A DNA stretch of 64,000 nt from Streptomyces lacrimifluminis (lineage in GTDB: Bacteria; Actinomycetota; Actinomycetes; Streptomycetales; Streptomycetaceae). Numbering within the stretch: the first letter of the stretch is position 1; each line of letters begins with the position of its first letter. Of this stretch, positions 54,069 through 62,844 are shown piece by piece. Below the pieces are notes generated by a model. The model saw nothing but the letters and a program-made list of their open reading frames with translations. It made no database searches and was not told the origin of the DNA. The stretch is taken from positions 62,001 through 126,000 of the forward strand of contig NZ_BMMU01000021.1 of assembly GCF_014646095.1 (NCBI RefSeq). Direction: 5' to 3'. Made by a program: the position numbers and the translations under genes.

Positions 54069-54380
54069 ATGGATCGCATGACGTCCAAGGCCCGGATACG
54101 CCACGAGCGAATCAATGAGCTGACCACTGAACGGGTCACCGAGCGGGCCGGTATCTACAACGGCATGCCCGCCGGTGAACTGGGCAGCGAGGGCTGGCAC
54201 AAGCCGTGGAGCGGCGGCAACGGCGGCAACTGCCTGGAGGCGATGAAGCTCGCCGACGGCCGGATCGCCGTGCGCCAGTCCACCGACCCCGACGGTCCGG
54301 CGCTGATCTACACCACGGCCGAGATGCTCGCCTTCATCGAGGGCGCCAAGGCCGGGGAGGCGGACTTCCTGCTCTCCTGA
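54069..54380 (+). CDS. DUF397 small regulatory partner
   Basis: 103 residues from ATG 54069 (ATG 54078 possible). The family pattern is complete: IYNGMPAGELGSEGWHKPWS, NCLEAMKLADGRIAVRQSTD, and ALIYTTAEMLAFIEGAKAGE. DUF397 proteins act with the adjacent XRE-DUF5753 protein; at other streptomycete loci the pair behaves like a toxin-antitoxin-type or regulator-antagonist couple. The ~30-residue helical N-terminal extension before IYNGM is longer than in most members. Eight bases separate it from the XRE stop, so they are one operon. Confidence 0.9.
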   Translation: MDRMTSKARIRHERINELTTERVTERAGIYNGMPAGELGSEGWHKPWSGGNGGNCLEAMKLADGRIAVRQSTDPDGPALIYTTAEMLAFIEGAKAGEADFLLS

Positions 54381-54497
54381 GGTCCGGTTCCGGCCGTTCG
54401 ATGGCGCCGGTTCCGTTGTGTTCAGTCAATTCCCTTATTTTGGTGCTCAGTTGATCGCTTGCCAAGCCGGAGATCGAAGAGGCTCACGGAGTTCGCC

Positions 54498-54641
54498 ATG
54501 ACCGGGCAGCACCCCATCGAGATGGACACAGGCAAGCCTCATCCCGCGCGAATGGACGACTGGTATTAGGGCGGCAAGGACAACTACCCGGTCGACGAGG
54601 CGATCGGCCGCCGGGTGCTCGCCCTCGACCCGCGGGTCTCG
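54498..54641 (+). pseudogene. DUF574-type SAM methyltransferase N-terminal remnant
   Basis: The DNA reads MTGQHPIEMDTGKPHPARMD then DWY, a TAG stop at 54567-54569, then GGKDNYPVDEAIGRRVLALD and PRV, after which similarity ends. The family motif is PARMYDYxLGGKDNYPVD, so the stop replaces the conserved Leu. The other ~220 residues are absent. The remnant runs into the 3' end of the oppositely oriented membrane-protein gene. Confidence 0.8.
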
Positions 54642-55129
54642 GTGAGGTCGGCGAGCCCGACGACGAGCGCGCCGAGCAGCGCGACCCCGACGGCCAGACG
54701 TCCGGCGAGCCGCCGCTCGGCGGGCCTGGCGGTGACCGACGCGACCCGCTGCAACCCCCAGGCGAGCCCGGACAGCAGTACACCGGTGACCATGAGAACG
54801 GGCACGAAGACGTATGTACGTTCGGCAGGCTCGTCCAGCCAGCGCAACCGCCCGGCGCCCTGCCGTACCGGCGCCTCCCGCAGCCGGGCCAGGACGTCCT
54901 GCTGTCTCCGGCCGCTCTCGCGCACCTGGTCCTGGGTCTCGCGCACCTGCTCCTCGATCCGCGAGAGCCGCCCGATCAGCGTGATCCCTAGCAGCATCAC
55001 CTCGACGACGAGGAGCAGCACCCCGCACAGGACGGCCCGCTGCCACTGCCACCGGTAGAGACAGACGACGACGTAGGTGCCCGCCCCGGCGGCGGCCAGC
55101 CATCCGAATACGTATGCGATGCGCCTCAT
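54584..55129 (-). CDS. Hypothetical membrane protein with altered C-terminus
   Basis: 181 residues. Two N-terminal hydrophobic helices (about 5-50), an amphipathic coiled-coil-like linker (RIEEQVRETQDQVRESGRRQ) and two more helices (about 108-160). No family recognised. The last ~20 residues (RGSRASTRRPIASSTG) are encoded antisense to the methyltransferase remnant, so the original C-terminus was probably replaced when that DNA was joined. Its ATG overlaps the stop of the PEP-utilising enzyme pseudogene (ATGA), so it was once translated after it. Confidence 0.65.
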   Translation of the reverse strand: MRRIAYVFGWLAAAGAGTYVVVCLYRWQWQRAVLCGVLLLVVEVMLLGITLIGRLSRIEEQVRETQDQVRESGRRQQDVLARLREAPVRQGAGRLRWLDEPAERTYVFVPVLMVTGVLLSGLAWGLQRVASVTARPAERRLAGRLAVGVALLGALVVGLADLTETRGSRASTRRPIASSTG

Positions 55130-57419
55130 CGTTCGTCCTCCGTCCCCGCCTCGTCCCCGGTGCGTGCGTCCCCAGCGCGTACGTCGCCGGTGGCGCCGTC
55201 GACCGTGAGCCGCGTGCCCGGCGGGAACCGGTTCACGGCGTCCGTCGCGCCCACGACCGCGGGCAGCCCGAACTCCCTTGCCAGCACGGCGAGGTGGGAC
55301 AGCGGGCTGCCGGTCTGCGCGACCAGAGCGGTGAGCCCGGGCAGCAGTGGGGCGAGGGCGGGATCGAGGGTGCGGACGACGAGTACCGCGTCCGGCGGCG
55401 TGGTGCCGGTGCCCTCCCAGACGATTCCGGCGGCCCGTCCGCCGGACACGCCCCGGCCGCCGTCGCCCACGGGACCGGTGCTTCGCTCGGCGACCACGGT
55501 TCCGTCAACGGCGACCCGGAAGGCGTCCGGCAGCGGGGCGGACACGGGCAGCGGCTGTCTCTCCCGCACGTCCGCGGGCAGCGGCCCCCCCTCCAGCGCG
55601 GTCATGAACTCCGGCCACCGCAGCAGCCCGACCCGGGCACCGTCATCCAGCCCTCCGCGCACGACCAGCCTGCGTGCCCCCTCCCGCACGAGCCGCACCT
55701 GCAACTCCTGCACCCACCGGACACGGAGCCGGAGCGCCTCCCGAGTCGGGAGCACGGGCGCGGTGGCGCCGGGCCTGTCGACGGGATGCCGGGACGGGCG
55801 TACGACGGTGACCGCCGCCGGACGCCCGTGTTCGTCCGGGCCGGGACGGTGACCCGCGCCCGTGTTCGTCCGTGCCGTCCGCACCGCCCTCCTGTGCCGG
55901 TGCCGCCGCCGATGCCGGCAGCCGGATCCGTCCGCGCAGGCTCGGTGCCGTCAGGGCCAGGACCACCGGCTCGGCGATCACGACGCGCCCGTCCGGCAGC
56001 CCCTGGGCGCGGGCGTCCGTGAGCGCGGTGAGGGCGGCGCCGGCTGCCGTACGGCTGTTCGCCGGGCTCTCGTGCAGCAGCGCACCGGCCAGCGCCTCCT
56101 GGGCGTGCAGGCGACCAGCGTCGTACGCGTCCAGCGCAGTGTGGACGTCAGTCCCGCCGACGGAATGTCGGCGGGCGGCGGGGTCTCGGCCAGGCGGCGG
56201 TCGACGTCCGCCACGAGGTCGACGGCGAGCCCGGGCAGCGCCGAGGTCAGCCGTCCCGTCCGCCAGGCCGCGGCGAGCCTGCGTCCGCCCTGCGCCGGGT
56301 TGAGCAGCGCGAGCCAGCGGGGCCGGGGCGGGGCGGCGCCGAGCAGCAGCAGGTCCGCGGCGGCCCGTCCGCCTACCGCCGTGACCACGGGCACGGTACG
56401 CAGCCGGCGCCGGGGCGCGGTGCCGCCGATGTCGAGCGCGGCGGCGAGCCCACGGGCCATCGGGGTCACCCACAGATCTTCCTCCAGGGGCTCCAGCTGA
56501 TCCGGCAGGCTCTCGGCGACCGGGCCGGGGCCCAGCAGCCGTGCTCCGCGTGGCGGCCGGGCGGCCATCGCGGTGATCGGCCGGCTCTGGAACAGCCACA
56601 GTCGTCCGTGGTCGTCGAACCCGAACTCGATGTCCTGCGGCCCGTCGAAGACCTCGCGGGCGCGCCGCGCGAGGCGGGCCAGCCGGCGCAGTTCGAACGG
56701 CCGAGGAGCGGCTCGGCGTCCGCCGGTTCCCTGCGCAGCATGCGCCCCCGCAGGCTCAACGAGTAGTCGATTCCGGCCTGTTCCCCACTGACCAGGCTGT
56801 CGGGGCCACCGCGCACCGCGCTCACCAGCATCCGGTCGGCGCGCCCTTCGACGGGATCGGCGCCGAACATCACCCCTCCCACGCGCGCGGTCAGCATCGG
56901 CTGGACCAGTACCGCCATCGGCGCGGCGGGCTCACCGGGCCGGTGCGCGGAGTCGAGCACGGTCCGTACCGCCGTACGGAAGTCGGCCCAGCCGCGGACG
57001 TCGAGCACGGATGCGAACCGACCCGCCAGGGAGGACTCCTGGGTGTCCTCCTGCGGCGAGGAGGAGCGGACGACGAGCGGGCGCTCGCCGCCGTCCGAGA
57101 GCGTGTCCCAGGCCTGGCGCAGCGCGGACCAGCCGCCGGACAGGCTGTCGTGCGGGTCGTCGGCCTCGGGGCCGGGGTGCGTGATGACGAATCCGGGCAG
57201 TACCGGCAGTCCGGCGCCTGCCGCGCGGGCGAGGTTCGCCGCCTTGGAGCCGGCGAGCAGGGGGAGTGCGGCGCCGGGCCGGTCCAGCCAGACGGCCTCC
57301 CGGCCGTGTGCCCCGACCGTTTCGCGGCCCTGTGCCGCGACCGCGTTCAGGACCGCACCGCCGCGGGGGTCGTCCCCGTCGCACGCGCCTTCTCCGGGAC
57401 GTTCGTCGAGCGTCGTCAT
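55126..57419 (-). pseudogene. PEP synthase / pyruvate phosphate dikinase-like gene with three frameshifts
   Basis: From the start at 57419 the first frame encodes an N-terminal PPDK/PEP-synthase ATP-binding domain (GSKAANLARAAGAGLPVLPGF; PLVVRSSSPQEDTQESSLAG, in part) as far as AEPLLGR near 56702. A one-base shift then gives 'EVFDGPQDIEFGFDDHGRLW' and onward to about 56155, a second shift gives TDVHTALDAYDAGRL up to about 55865, and a third, caused by a 34-bp duplication, gives the C-terminal PEP-utiliser mobile domain with TGSPLSHLAVLAREFGLPAV (catalytic His). Intact relatives include PEP synthases and rifampin phosphotransferase. Either a decayed gene or, for the two single-base shifts, sequencing errors. 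Confidence 0.8.
55823..55872. repeat. 34-bp imperfect tandem duplication in the PEP-enzyme pseudogene
   Basis: CGCCCGTGTTCGTCCG occurs at 55823 and again at 55857, 34 bp apart, with related sequence between. Because 34 is not a multiple of three, the duplication shifts the frame. Confidence 0.75.
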
Positions 57420-57646
57420 AGGACACCGTCCAGGACCGACCGCCAACAGGGGGGACGCCTAGGGTCGGCCCTGCGCCTGACGGCAGAACAAAGGATCGGT
57501 GGCGAGCCCGTGAGACCCGTCTCCTGCGCTCAATGATCCCACCGCCGGGCGAATTCCACCCGGCTGGAAGCCGCTTTCAGGCAAGCCCGTGAACAACGTC
57601 ACCCAGCGCAACCGTGCGTTGGCCGTTCGCGTTGTCGGCGCCTCCC

Positions 57647-59131
57647 TCATCCCGGTGGAAGTGCCTGGCAGAGCGCCTCCAATGCCGCACCGTAGGCGTG
57701 CTCGGAGGGCGCCGCGTACCCCACGACGAGCCCGTCGAGCGCGATCGAACCCTGGTCCTCATGCGGGGCCTTCTCCGGCTCGTGGAGCTCTGGGTGCCGG
57801 AATTCCGGATGCCGGAACTCCGTGAGCCCGTCGAGGGCGATTCCCCGCCAGGCCGCCGCCTTCACCGCCGACCGTTCCGTCCCGGGCGGCAGTCGCAGCA
57901 CCGCGTGCAGACCGGCCGCGACCCCGGTGACCTCGACATGCGGCGCGTGCGCGGCGAGGGCGGCCACCAGCCGGTCACGGCGGCGCCGGTACCGCTGCCG
58001 CATCCGCCGCACATGACGGTCGTACGACCCCGACCCGAGGAAGTCGGCGAGCGCCAGCTGATCGAGCGCACTCGCCCACCCCTCCCGCTCGCCCTTCAAC
58101 GCGAGTACGGGCTCCACGTACCGCTCCGGAAGGACCATCCAGCCCAGCCGCAGCGCGGGGGACAGGCTCTTGCTGACCGAGCCGAGGTGGATCACCCGCT
58201 CGGGGTCCAGCCCCTGTACGGCGCCCACGGGCCGACGGTCGTATCGGAACTCCCCGTCGTAGTCGTCCTCCAGGATCAGCCCGCCACGCGCGCGTGCCCA
58301 GTCGATCACGGCGGCACGTCGCTCGGGGTGCAGGGGACCGCCGGTCGGGAACTGGTGCGCGGGCGTGAGCAGGACGGCCCGCTCCCGGTCGAGCAGACCG
58401 ACCCGGGCGCCGTCCTCGTCGAGGGGCAGCGGCACGGTCCGTACCCCGGCCGCGGTCAACAGGTCCCGGTGGAAGCCGAGTCCGTACGCCTCGACGGCCA
58501 GCGGTCCGCGCAGTACGGCGTCCGTGCTCCCGCCGCCGCTCGTGCCGCCGAAGAGGAGCCGCAGGGCGTGCGCGAAGCCCGAACAGATGACGATGCGCGC
58601 GGGCTCGGTACGTACACCACGCGCGCGTGCCAAGTACTCCGCGAGTGCCTCCCGCAGCTCGACCCGGCCGGCCGGATCACCGGGCCCGAACGCCTCGTTC
58701 GGCGCCTGCTGGAGCGCCCGCCGGTACGAGGCCAGCCAGGCGGAACGCGGGAACTCCGACGCGTCCGGCTTGCCCTGGCGCAGGTCGTGTCGTGGTCCAC
58801 GCGCGCGTGGAGGTGCCTTTACCGGGACCCGGGAAGCCGTTCTGACGGGCTCGGCTCGCTCGGCGACCCGGGTGCCCGAACCCTGGCGGGCGGTCAGCCA
58901 GCCCTCGGCGACGAGTTCGGCGTACGCGTCGGCAACCGTGTTGCGGGCCACGCCGAGGTCGGCGGCGAGGGAACGGTACGGCGGCAACAGGGTGCCGGGC
59001 ACGAGCCGGCCGCTGCGGACGGCGTCCCGCAGGGCACGGGTCAGGGCGGCCCGTCGGCCACCGGGCCCCGACAGCTCCAGATGCAGGTCGGCGCCGATGC
59101 CCTCCGCGGAATTGACCCATGTTTCTGCCAT
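57647..59131 (-). CDS. MocR-type transcriptional regulator (GntR-aminotransferase fusion)
   Basis: 494 residues. An N-terminal GntR winged helix (about 25-90: LTRALRDAVRSGRLVPGTLLPPYRSLAADLGVARNTV, in part) is joined by an Arg/Pro linker to a fold-type I aminotransferase domain (about 125-490) with the PLP lysine in HLGSVSKSLSPALRLGWM. MocR proteins sense PLP or an amino-compound and usually control a neighbouring gene. The divergent AhpD-like gene, 41 bp away, is the natural target. The PLP-binding EDDYDGEFRY segment is intact, so PLP binding is expected. Confidence 0.93.
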   Translation of the reverse strand: MAETWVNSAEGIGADLHLELSGPGGRRAALTRALRDAVRSGRLVPGTLLPPYRSLAADLGVARNTVADAYAELVAEGWLTARQGSGTRVAERAEPVRTASRVPVKAPPRARGPRHDLRQGKPDASEFPRSAWLASYRRALQQAPNEAFGPGDPAGRVELREALAEYLARARGVRTEPARIVICSGFAHALRLLFGGTSGGGSTDAVLRGPLAVEAYGLGFHRDLLTAAGVRTVPLPLDEDGARVGLLDRERAVLLTPAHQFPTGGPLHPERRAAVIDWARARGGLILEDDYDGEFRYDRRPVGAVQGLDPERVIHLGSVSKSLSPALRLGWMVLPERYVEPVLALKGEREGWASALDQLALADFLGSGSYDRHVRRMRQRYRRRRDRLVAALAAHAPHVEVTGVAAGLHAVLRLPPGTERSAVKAAAWRGIALDGLTEFRHPEFRHPELHEPEKAPHEDQGSIALDGLVVGYAAPSEHAYGAALEALCQALPPG

Positions 59132-59149
59132 AGAAATGAACCATACCGC

Positions 59150-59165
59150 CGGTCTTTCCGGACCG
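59150..59165. promoter_or_regulatory. Candidate MocR operator
   Basis: CGGTC-TTTCCG-GACCG, 5-bp arms around a 6-bp centre, in the 41-bp space between the mocR-like and AhpD-like start codons. A nearby AATGAACCAT / ATTCATGGTCAT pair adds a second, looser symmetry. Confidence 0.45.
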
Positions 59166-59172
59166 TAGATTC

Positions 59173-59685
59173 ATGGTCATGACGACGAACACGAACACCG
59201 AGAACCTCACGACCGCCCACCTCGACAAGGCCGCGGAAACCCCCCGCCTGAACCTCGCGAAAACGGCCCCCAAGGTCTTCCGCGCCCTCGTCGGCTTCGA
59301 CGCGGCGGCCCGCGAGGGACTCGACCCGGCGCTGGTCGAACTGATCCAGATCCGCTCCTCGCACCTCAACCACTGCGCGTACTGCCTCCACATGCACACG
59401 AACGACGCGCGCAAGGCGGGCGAGAGCGAGGACCGGCTGCACCTGGTCGCGGTGTGGCGCGAGGCCCGCCACTTCTACACCCAGAGGGAACAGGCGGCGC
59501 TGGCTCTCACGGAGGCGGTCACCCTGGTCGCCGACGCCGGCGTCCCGGACGACGTCTACGCCGAGGCCGCGGCCCAGTTCGACGAGCGGGAACTGGCCCA
59601 CGTCCTGTCCCTGATCCTCGCGATCAACACCTGGAACCGGGTGGCCCTGGCGACCCGCAAGACGGCGGGCACGGACGAGCGCTGA
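59173..59685 (+). CDS. AhpD-like carboxymuconolactone decarboxylase family protein
   Basis: 170 residues. The redox motif HCAYCLHMH (CxxC plus His) near residue 74 and 'FRALVGFDAAAREGLDP' upstream match the AhpD-like, peroxidase-related branch of the family. Such proteins pass electrons to alkyl hydroperoxide reductase or act directly on peroxides. Divergent from, and probably controlled by, the MocR gene. ATG at 59173 is taken; ATG 59179 is possible. The gene is very close to the mocR start, so promoters must overlap. Confidence 0.92.
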   Translation: MVMTTNTNTENLTTAHLDKAAETPRLNLAKTAPKVFRALVGFDAAAREGLDPALVELIQIRSSHLNHCAYCLHMHTNDARKAGESEDRLHLVAVWREARHFYTQREQAALALTEAVTLVADAGVPDDVYAEAAAQFDERELAHVLSLILAINTWNRVALATRKTAGTDER

Positions 59686-59729
59686 CCCGCGCTCGGCACG
59701 GGCGCGGGGGCGGGCGCGGGAACGGGCAG

Positions 59730-61217
59730 TCAGACGGTCATCGGCCGATCGAACGGCCCTATGGGCGCCGGCAACTGCGTGGCACCCGTCAGCCGACGGT
59801 CCACGGCAGCCGCCACCGCCCGCCCCTCCGCGATCGCCCACACGATCAGCGACTGCCCGCGGGCCGCGTCCCCGGCGGCGTACACCCCCGGGACGTTCGT
59901 CGCGAAGTCCGCGTCACGGGCGATCGTGCCGCGCGGGTCGAGGGCGAGCCCGAGCTGGTTGATCAGGCCGTCCTCCTGGCCGGGCCCCGAGAAGCCGAGG
60001 GCGAGCAGCACGAGGTCGGCGGGGAGCGTCCGCCCGGATCCGGGCATCGGCCGGCGCTCCGCGTCCACCTCTACGAGGTGCAACGCCCGTACATGCCCGT
60101 CCGTGTCGCCCGAGAAGTGGAGCGTGGACGCCGCGAAGAGCCGTGCGTCGGCGTCGGCCGCGGGCGCCGACTCCAGGTCACGGGCCTCCTCGTGCGCGGC
60201 CGACAGCCGGTAGATCTTCGGGTACGTCGGCCAGGGATCGACGTCCTCGTCGCGCTCAGCACCCGGCTGGGCGTAGATGTCCAACTGGGTGACGGAGACG
60301 GCCCCTTCACGTACCGCGGTGCCCAGACAGTCGGCCCCCGTGTCGCCGCCGCCGACGATGACGACGTGCTTCCCGGCGGCGGACATCGGGGACGCCTCCA
60401 GATCCCCCTGACACACCCGGTTGGCCAGCGGCAGATACTCCATCGCCTGATGTACGCCGGTCAACTCCCGCCCGGGAAGCGGCAGTTCGCGCCAGGCTGT
60501 GGCTCCCACGGCCAGTACCACAGCGTCGTAACGCGACCGCAGCTCGGCGGCCCCGACATCCCGTCCGACGGCGGTCGACGTACGGAACTTGGTTCCCTCC
60601 GCCCGCATCTGCTCGATACGCCGCTCCAGATGGTGCTTCTCCATCTTGAAGCCGGGGATGCCGTACCGCATCAGCCCGCCGAGCCGGTCGTCCTTCTCGT
60701 ACACGGCCACGGTGTGTCCGGCCCGCGTCAGCTGCTGGGCGGCGGCGAGCCCGGTGGGCCCCGACCCGATCACCGCGACCGTACGCCCCGACAGCCGGTC
60801 CGGCGGTCTCGGCGGTGCGAAGCCCTCGGACCAGGCCCGGTCGGCGATGGCCACCTCGACGTTCTTGATGGTCACCGCGGGCTGGTTGATGGCCAGCACA
60901 CAGCCCGCCTCGCACGGCGCCGGGCACAACCTCCCGGTGAACTCGGGGAAGTTGTTCGTGGCGTGCAGCCGGTCGCTGGCCGCGCGCCAGTCGTCCCGGG
61001 AGACCAGGTCGTTCCACTCGGGGATCAGGTTCCCCAGCGGACAGGCCTCGTGGCAGAACGGGACACCGCAGTCCATACAGCGACCGGCCTGCTTGCCGAC
61101 GATGGGGAGCAGCGCCCCCGGGACATACACCTCGTCCCAGTCACGGACCCGCTCCTCGACGGGCCTGCGCGGCCAGTTCTGGCGTGCTGTGGTGAGAAAA
61201 CCCTTGGGATCGCCCAT
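59730..61217 (-). CDS. gltD: Glutamate synthase small subunit homologue, without adjacent large subunit
   Basis: 495 residues. N-terminal cysteines in RCMDCGVPFCHEACPLGNLIP (in part) and CPAPCEAGC ligate two 4Fe-4S clusters; FAD binds at VAVIGSGPTGLAAAQQLTRAG (in part) near residue 150 and NADPH at VVIVGGGDTGADCLG near 290. In GOGAT this subunit takes electrons from NADPH and passes them to GltB. No gltB is adjacent: upstream is a DUF1772 gene. It may serve a distant GltB or another partner. It is transcribed toward the AhpD-like gene (convergent). Confidence 0.93.
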   Translation of the reverse strand: MGDPKGFLTTARQNWPRRPVEERVRDWDEVYVPGALLPIVGKQAGRCMDCGVPFCHEACPLGNLIPEWNDLVSRDDWRAASDRLHATNNFPEFTGRLCPAPCEAGCVLAINQPAVTIKNVEVAIADRAWSEGFAPPRPPDRLSGRTVAVIGSGPTGLAAAQQLTRAGHTVAVYEKDDRLGGLMRYGIPGFKMEKHHLERRIEQMRAEGTKFRTSTAVGRDVGAAELRSRYDAVVLAVGATAWRELPLPGRELTGVHQAMEYLPLANRVCQGDLEASPMSAAGKHVVIVGGGDTGADCLGTAVREGAVSVTQLDIYAQPGAERDEDVDPWPTYPKIYRLSAAHEEARDLESAPAADADARLFAASTLHFSGDTDGHVRALHLVEVDAERRPMPGSGRTLPADLVLLALGFSGPGQEDGLINQLGLALDPRGTIARDADFATNVPGVYAAGDAARGQSLIVWAIAEGRAVAAAVDRRLTGATQLPAPIGPFDRPMTV

Positions 61218-61334
61218 GACCGTGTCCTCGCCGTCTTCCCTGCGTACGCATGACGGGGCCGTGCGTCATCGGGCGGCACTCTCCTTCGGCCACGATACGA
61301 CTCATCGACCAGGCACGCCGAACGGGACGGCGGC

Positions 61335-61814
61335 TCAGGCGACGGCCAGGACGTACAGCACGGAGGCGGCGCCCGAGGCGACCGTGCGTATGTGGTTCCA
61401 CAGGGTCCACTCGCGCACGTACACGGGCCAGTACGCGGCGGCCTCCGCCGTCCCCGGCTCCAGCTTCGCCAGCGCGTTGTTGCGCGGTACGTTCGCGCCC
61501 ATGGTGAGTCCGAACGAGCCGAACAGGTACAGCGCACTGCCCACCAGCAGTTCCACCGCACCCTCGTCCGGCCACACCACGAACGTGACCACGACGGTCA
61601 CCAGACACAGGGCGGCCGACCCGACGAACACGAGCATGAAGGGCGGATTCACCGCGGTGACGTTGATCGCCCGCATCGCGGCGACCCCCTGCGCGGGCGG
61701 CAGCGCGGCGAGCCCCCTCATCACGAACGTCGAGAACCCGCAGAAGACCCCGGCCACCAGCCCGGTACCGAGCACACCCAGCACCACGAGTACGAAGTAC
61801 GCCCCATCGATCAT
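61335..61814 (-). CDS. DUF1772 (anthrone oxygenase-like) membrane protein
   Basis: 159 residues with four hydrophobic segments and the DUF1772 features: early GVFCGFSTFVMRGLAALPP (in part), 'MRAINVTAVNPPFM' and the C-terminal 'VPRNNALAKLEPG', 'WTLWNHIRTVAS'. Some family members are anthrone oxygenases in polyketide pathways; most are unassigned. ATG at 61814 follows GGGGAG with five-base spacing, better than the upstream ATG at 61838. It lies 117 bp ahead of gltD on the same strand. Confidence 0.87.
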   Translation of the reverse strand: MIDGAYFVLVVLGVLGTGLVAGVFCGFSTFVMRGLAALPPAQGVAAMRAINVTAVNPPFMLVFVGSAALCLVTVVVTFVVWPDEGAVELLVGSALYLFGSFGLTMGANVPRNNALAKLEPGTAEAAAYWPVYVREWTLWNHIRTVASGAASVLYVLAVA

Positions 61815-61948
61815 GCCGACTCCCCGCTCGCTGCTCATCCGTCCCCACCAGTGAACCTCCTGCCACTGACAACGCCCATGGCCGAGCGACGCGGCGCCAT
61901 ACGCGAGCGTCCACGGGGTGCCACCAGGCGACGGGGGCACCGCCCCGC

Positions 61949-62707
61949 TCACACCGACGCGGCCCCGGCGTCGTCCCTCGCTTCCGCTCCCGCTCCCGCC
62001 GCTGTCCCCGCCCCCGATCTCGTCGCCGGCTCCGTCCCCCATTCCCGCAGCCTCGTCTCGACGGCCCCGGCGATCCGCCGCCGGGCCTCGTGCCGCGCGA
62101 CCCCGCTCATCAGCAACTGGTCGTACGACGTGTCCACATGCCGTACCGCCGCCACGACCGCCGAGATCACCGCCTTCTCGGACAACGCCCGCCCCGCCGC
62201 ACTCCGCCCCACACGCCCACTGCCACGCACTGAGGCGTGCGCGGCGATCTCCTCGGCCCGATCGGCCGGGCACCCGGGAAGCAGCCGGTGGATCTCGCGC
62301 GCGAACGCCTCCGTGAACCGCAGATCCTCCGTGTCCCGCCGCCGCGCGTCCCGCATCCGGCGCCGCCGCCGCGCCTCGGCGTCCGCCAGGCACCGTTCCT
62401 CGGCCCGGGCGAGGCCCGCCTCCTCGACCAGAACGCCCTGCCGCTCGTACCGCCCCTGCCGTCGGTTGAACCGCACAACCACCGCCGACAGCCCGCTCTC
62501 CTCCCGCGACCTGCGCGTCAACGCGGTGTCGCCCCTGGGCAGAAACACCAGATGCCCGAGATCGGCACAGTCAAGACACCGAGGCGCCCCTTCCTCCAGC
62601 ACGAGCAGCGTCAACGGCCCCCGCCGGCACTCGGCACAGTGCCGCCGCCTGAGCGGCTGCACGACGAGCGGTCCGGCGTGGAGCGGGGGAGTCGCGCGAC
62701 CTGTCAC
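61949..62707 (-). CDS. DUF2293 domain protein with N-terminal cysteine motif
   Basis: About 252 residues. The N-terminal part has RRHCAECRRG and CLDCADLG, two CxxC pairs that may bind zinc; the C-terminal part is DUF2293 ('FAREIHRLLPGCPADRAEEI', 'AHASVRGSGRVGRSAAGR', VRHVDTSYDQLL). Basic and Arg-rich in the middle, so nucleic-acid binding is possible but not shown. The start is uncertain: GTG 62707 is chosen, with GTGs at 62752 and 62755 as alternatives whose purine-rich sequence lies too close to the codon. The end is low-complexity Ala/Gly. Confidence 0.78.
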   Translation of the reverse strand: MTGRATPPLHAGPLVVQPLRRRHCAECRRGPLTLLVLEEGAPRCLDCADLGHLVFLPRGDTALTRRSREESGLSAVVVRFNRRQGRYERQGVLVEEAGLARAEERCLADAEARRRRRMRDARRRDTEDLRFTEAFAREIHRLLPGCPADRAEEIAAHASVRGSGRVGRSAAGRALSEKAVISAVVAAVRHVDTSYDQLLMSGVARHEARRRIAGAVETRLREWGTEPATRSGAGTAAGAGAEARDDAGAASV

Positions 62708-62844
62708 AGGTGCTTGATTCCCATCGGTGAGCAGGAATCCCCGGACAGGCACCACCTCCTCGAAACCGCCCGCACGGGAGCGACACCTACCTCTCCCCAC
62801 TCCTCCCCCGGCCCGGTCCTCGCCCCCGACGGCCACCCGGCATC

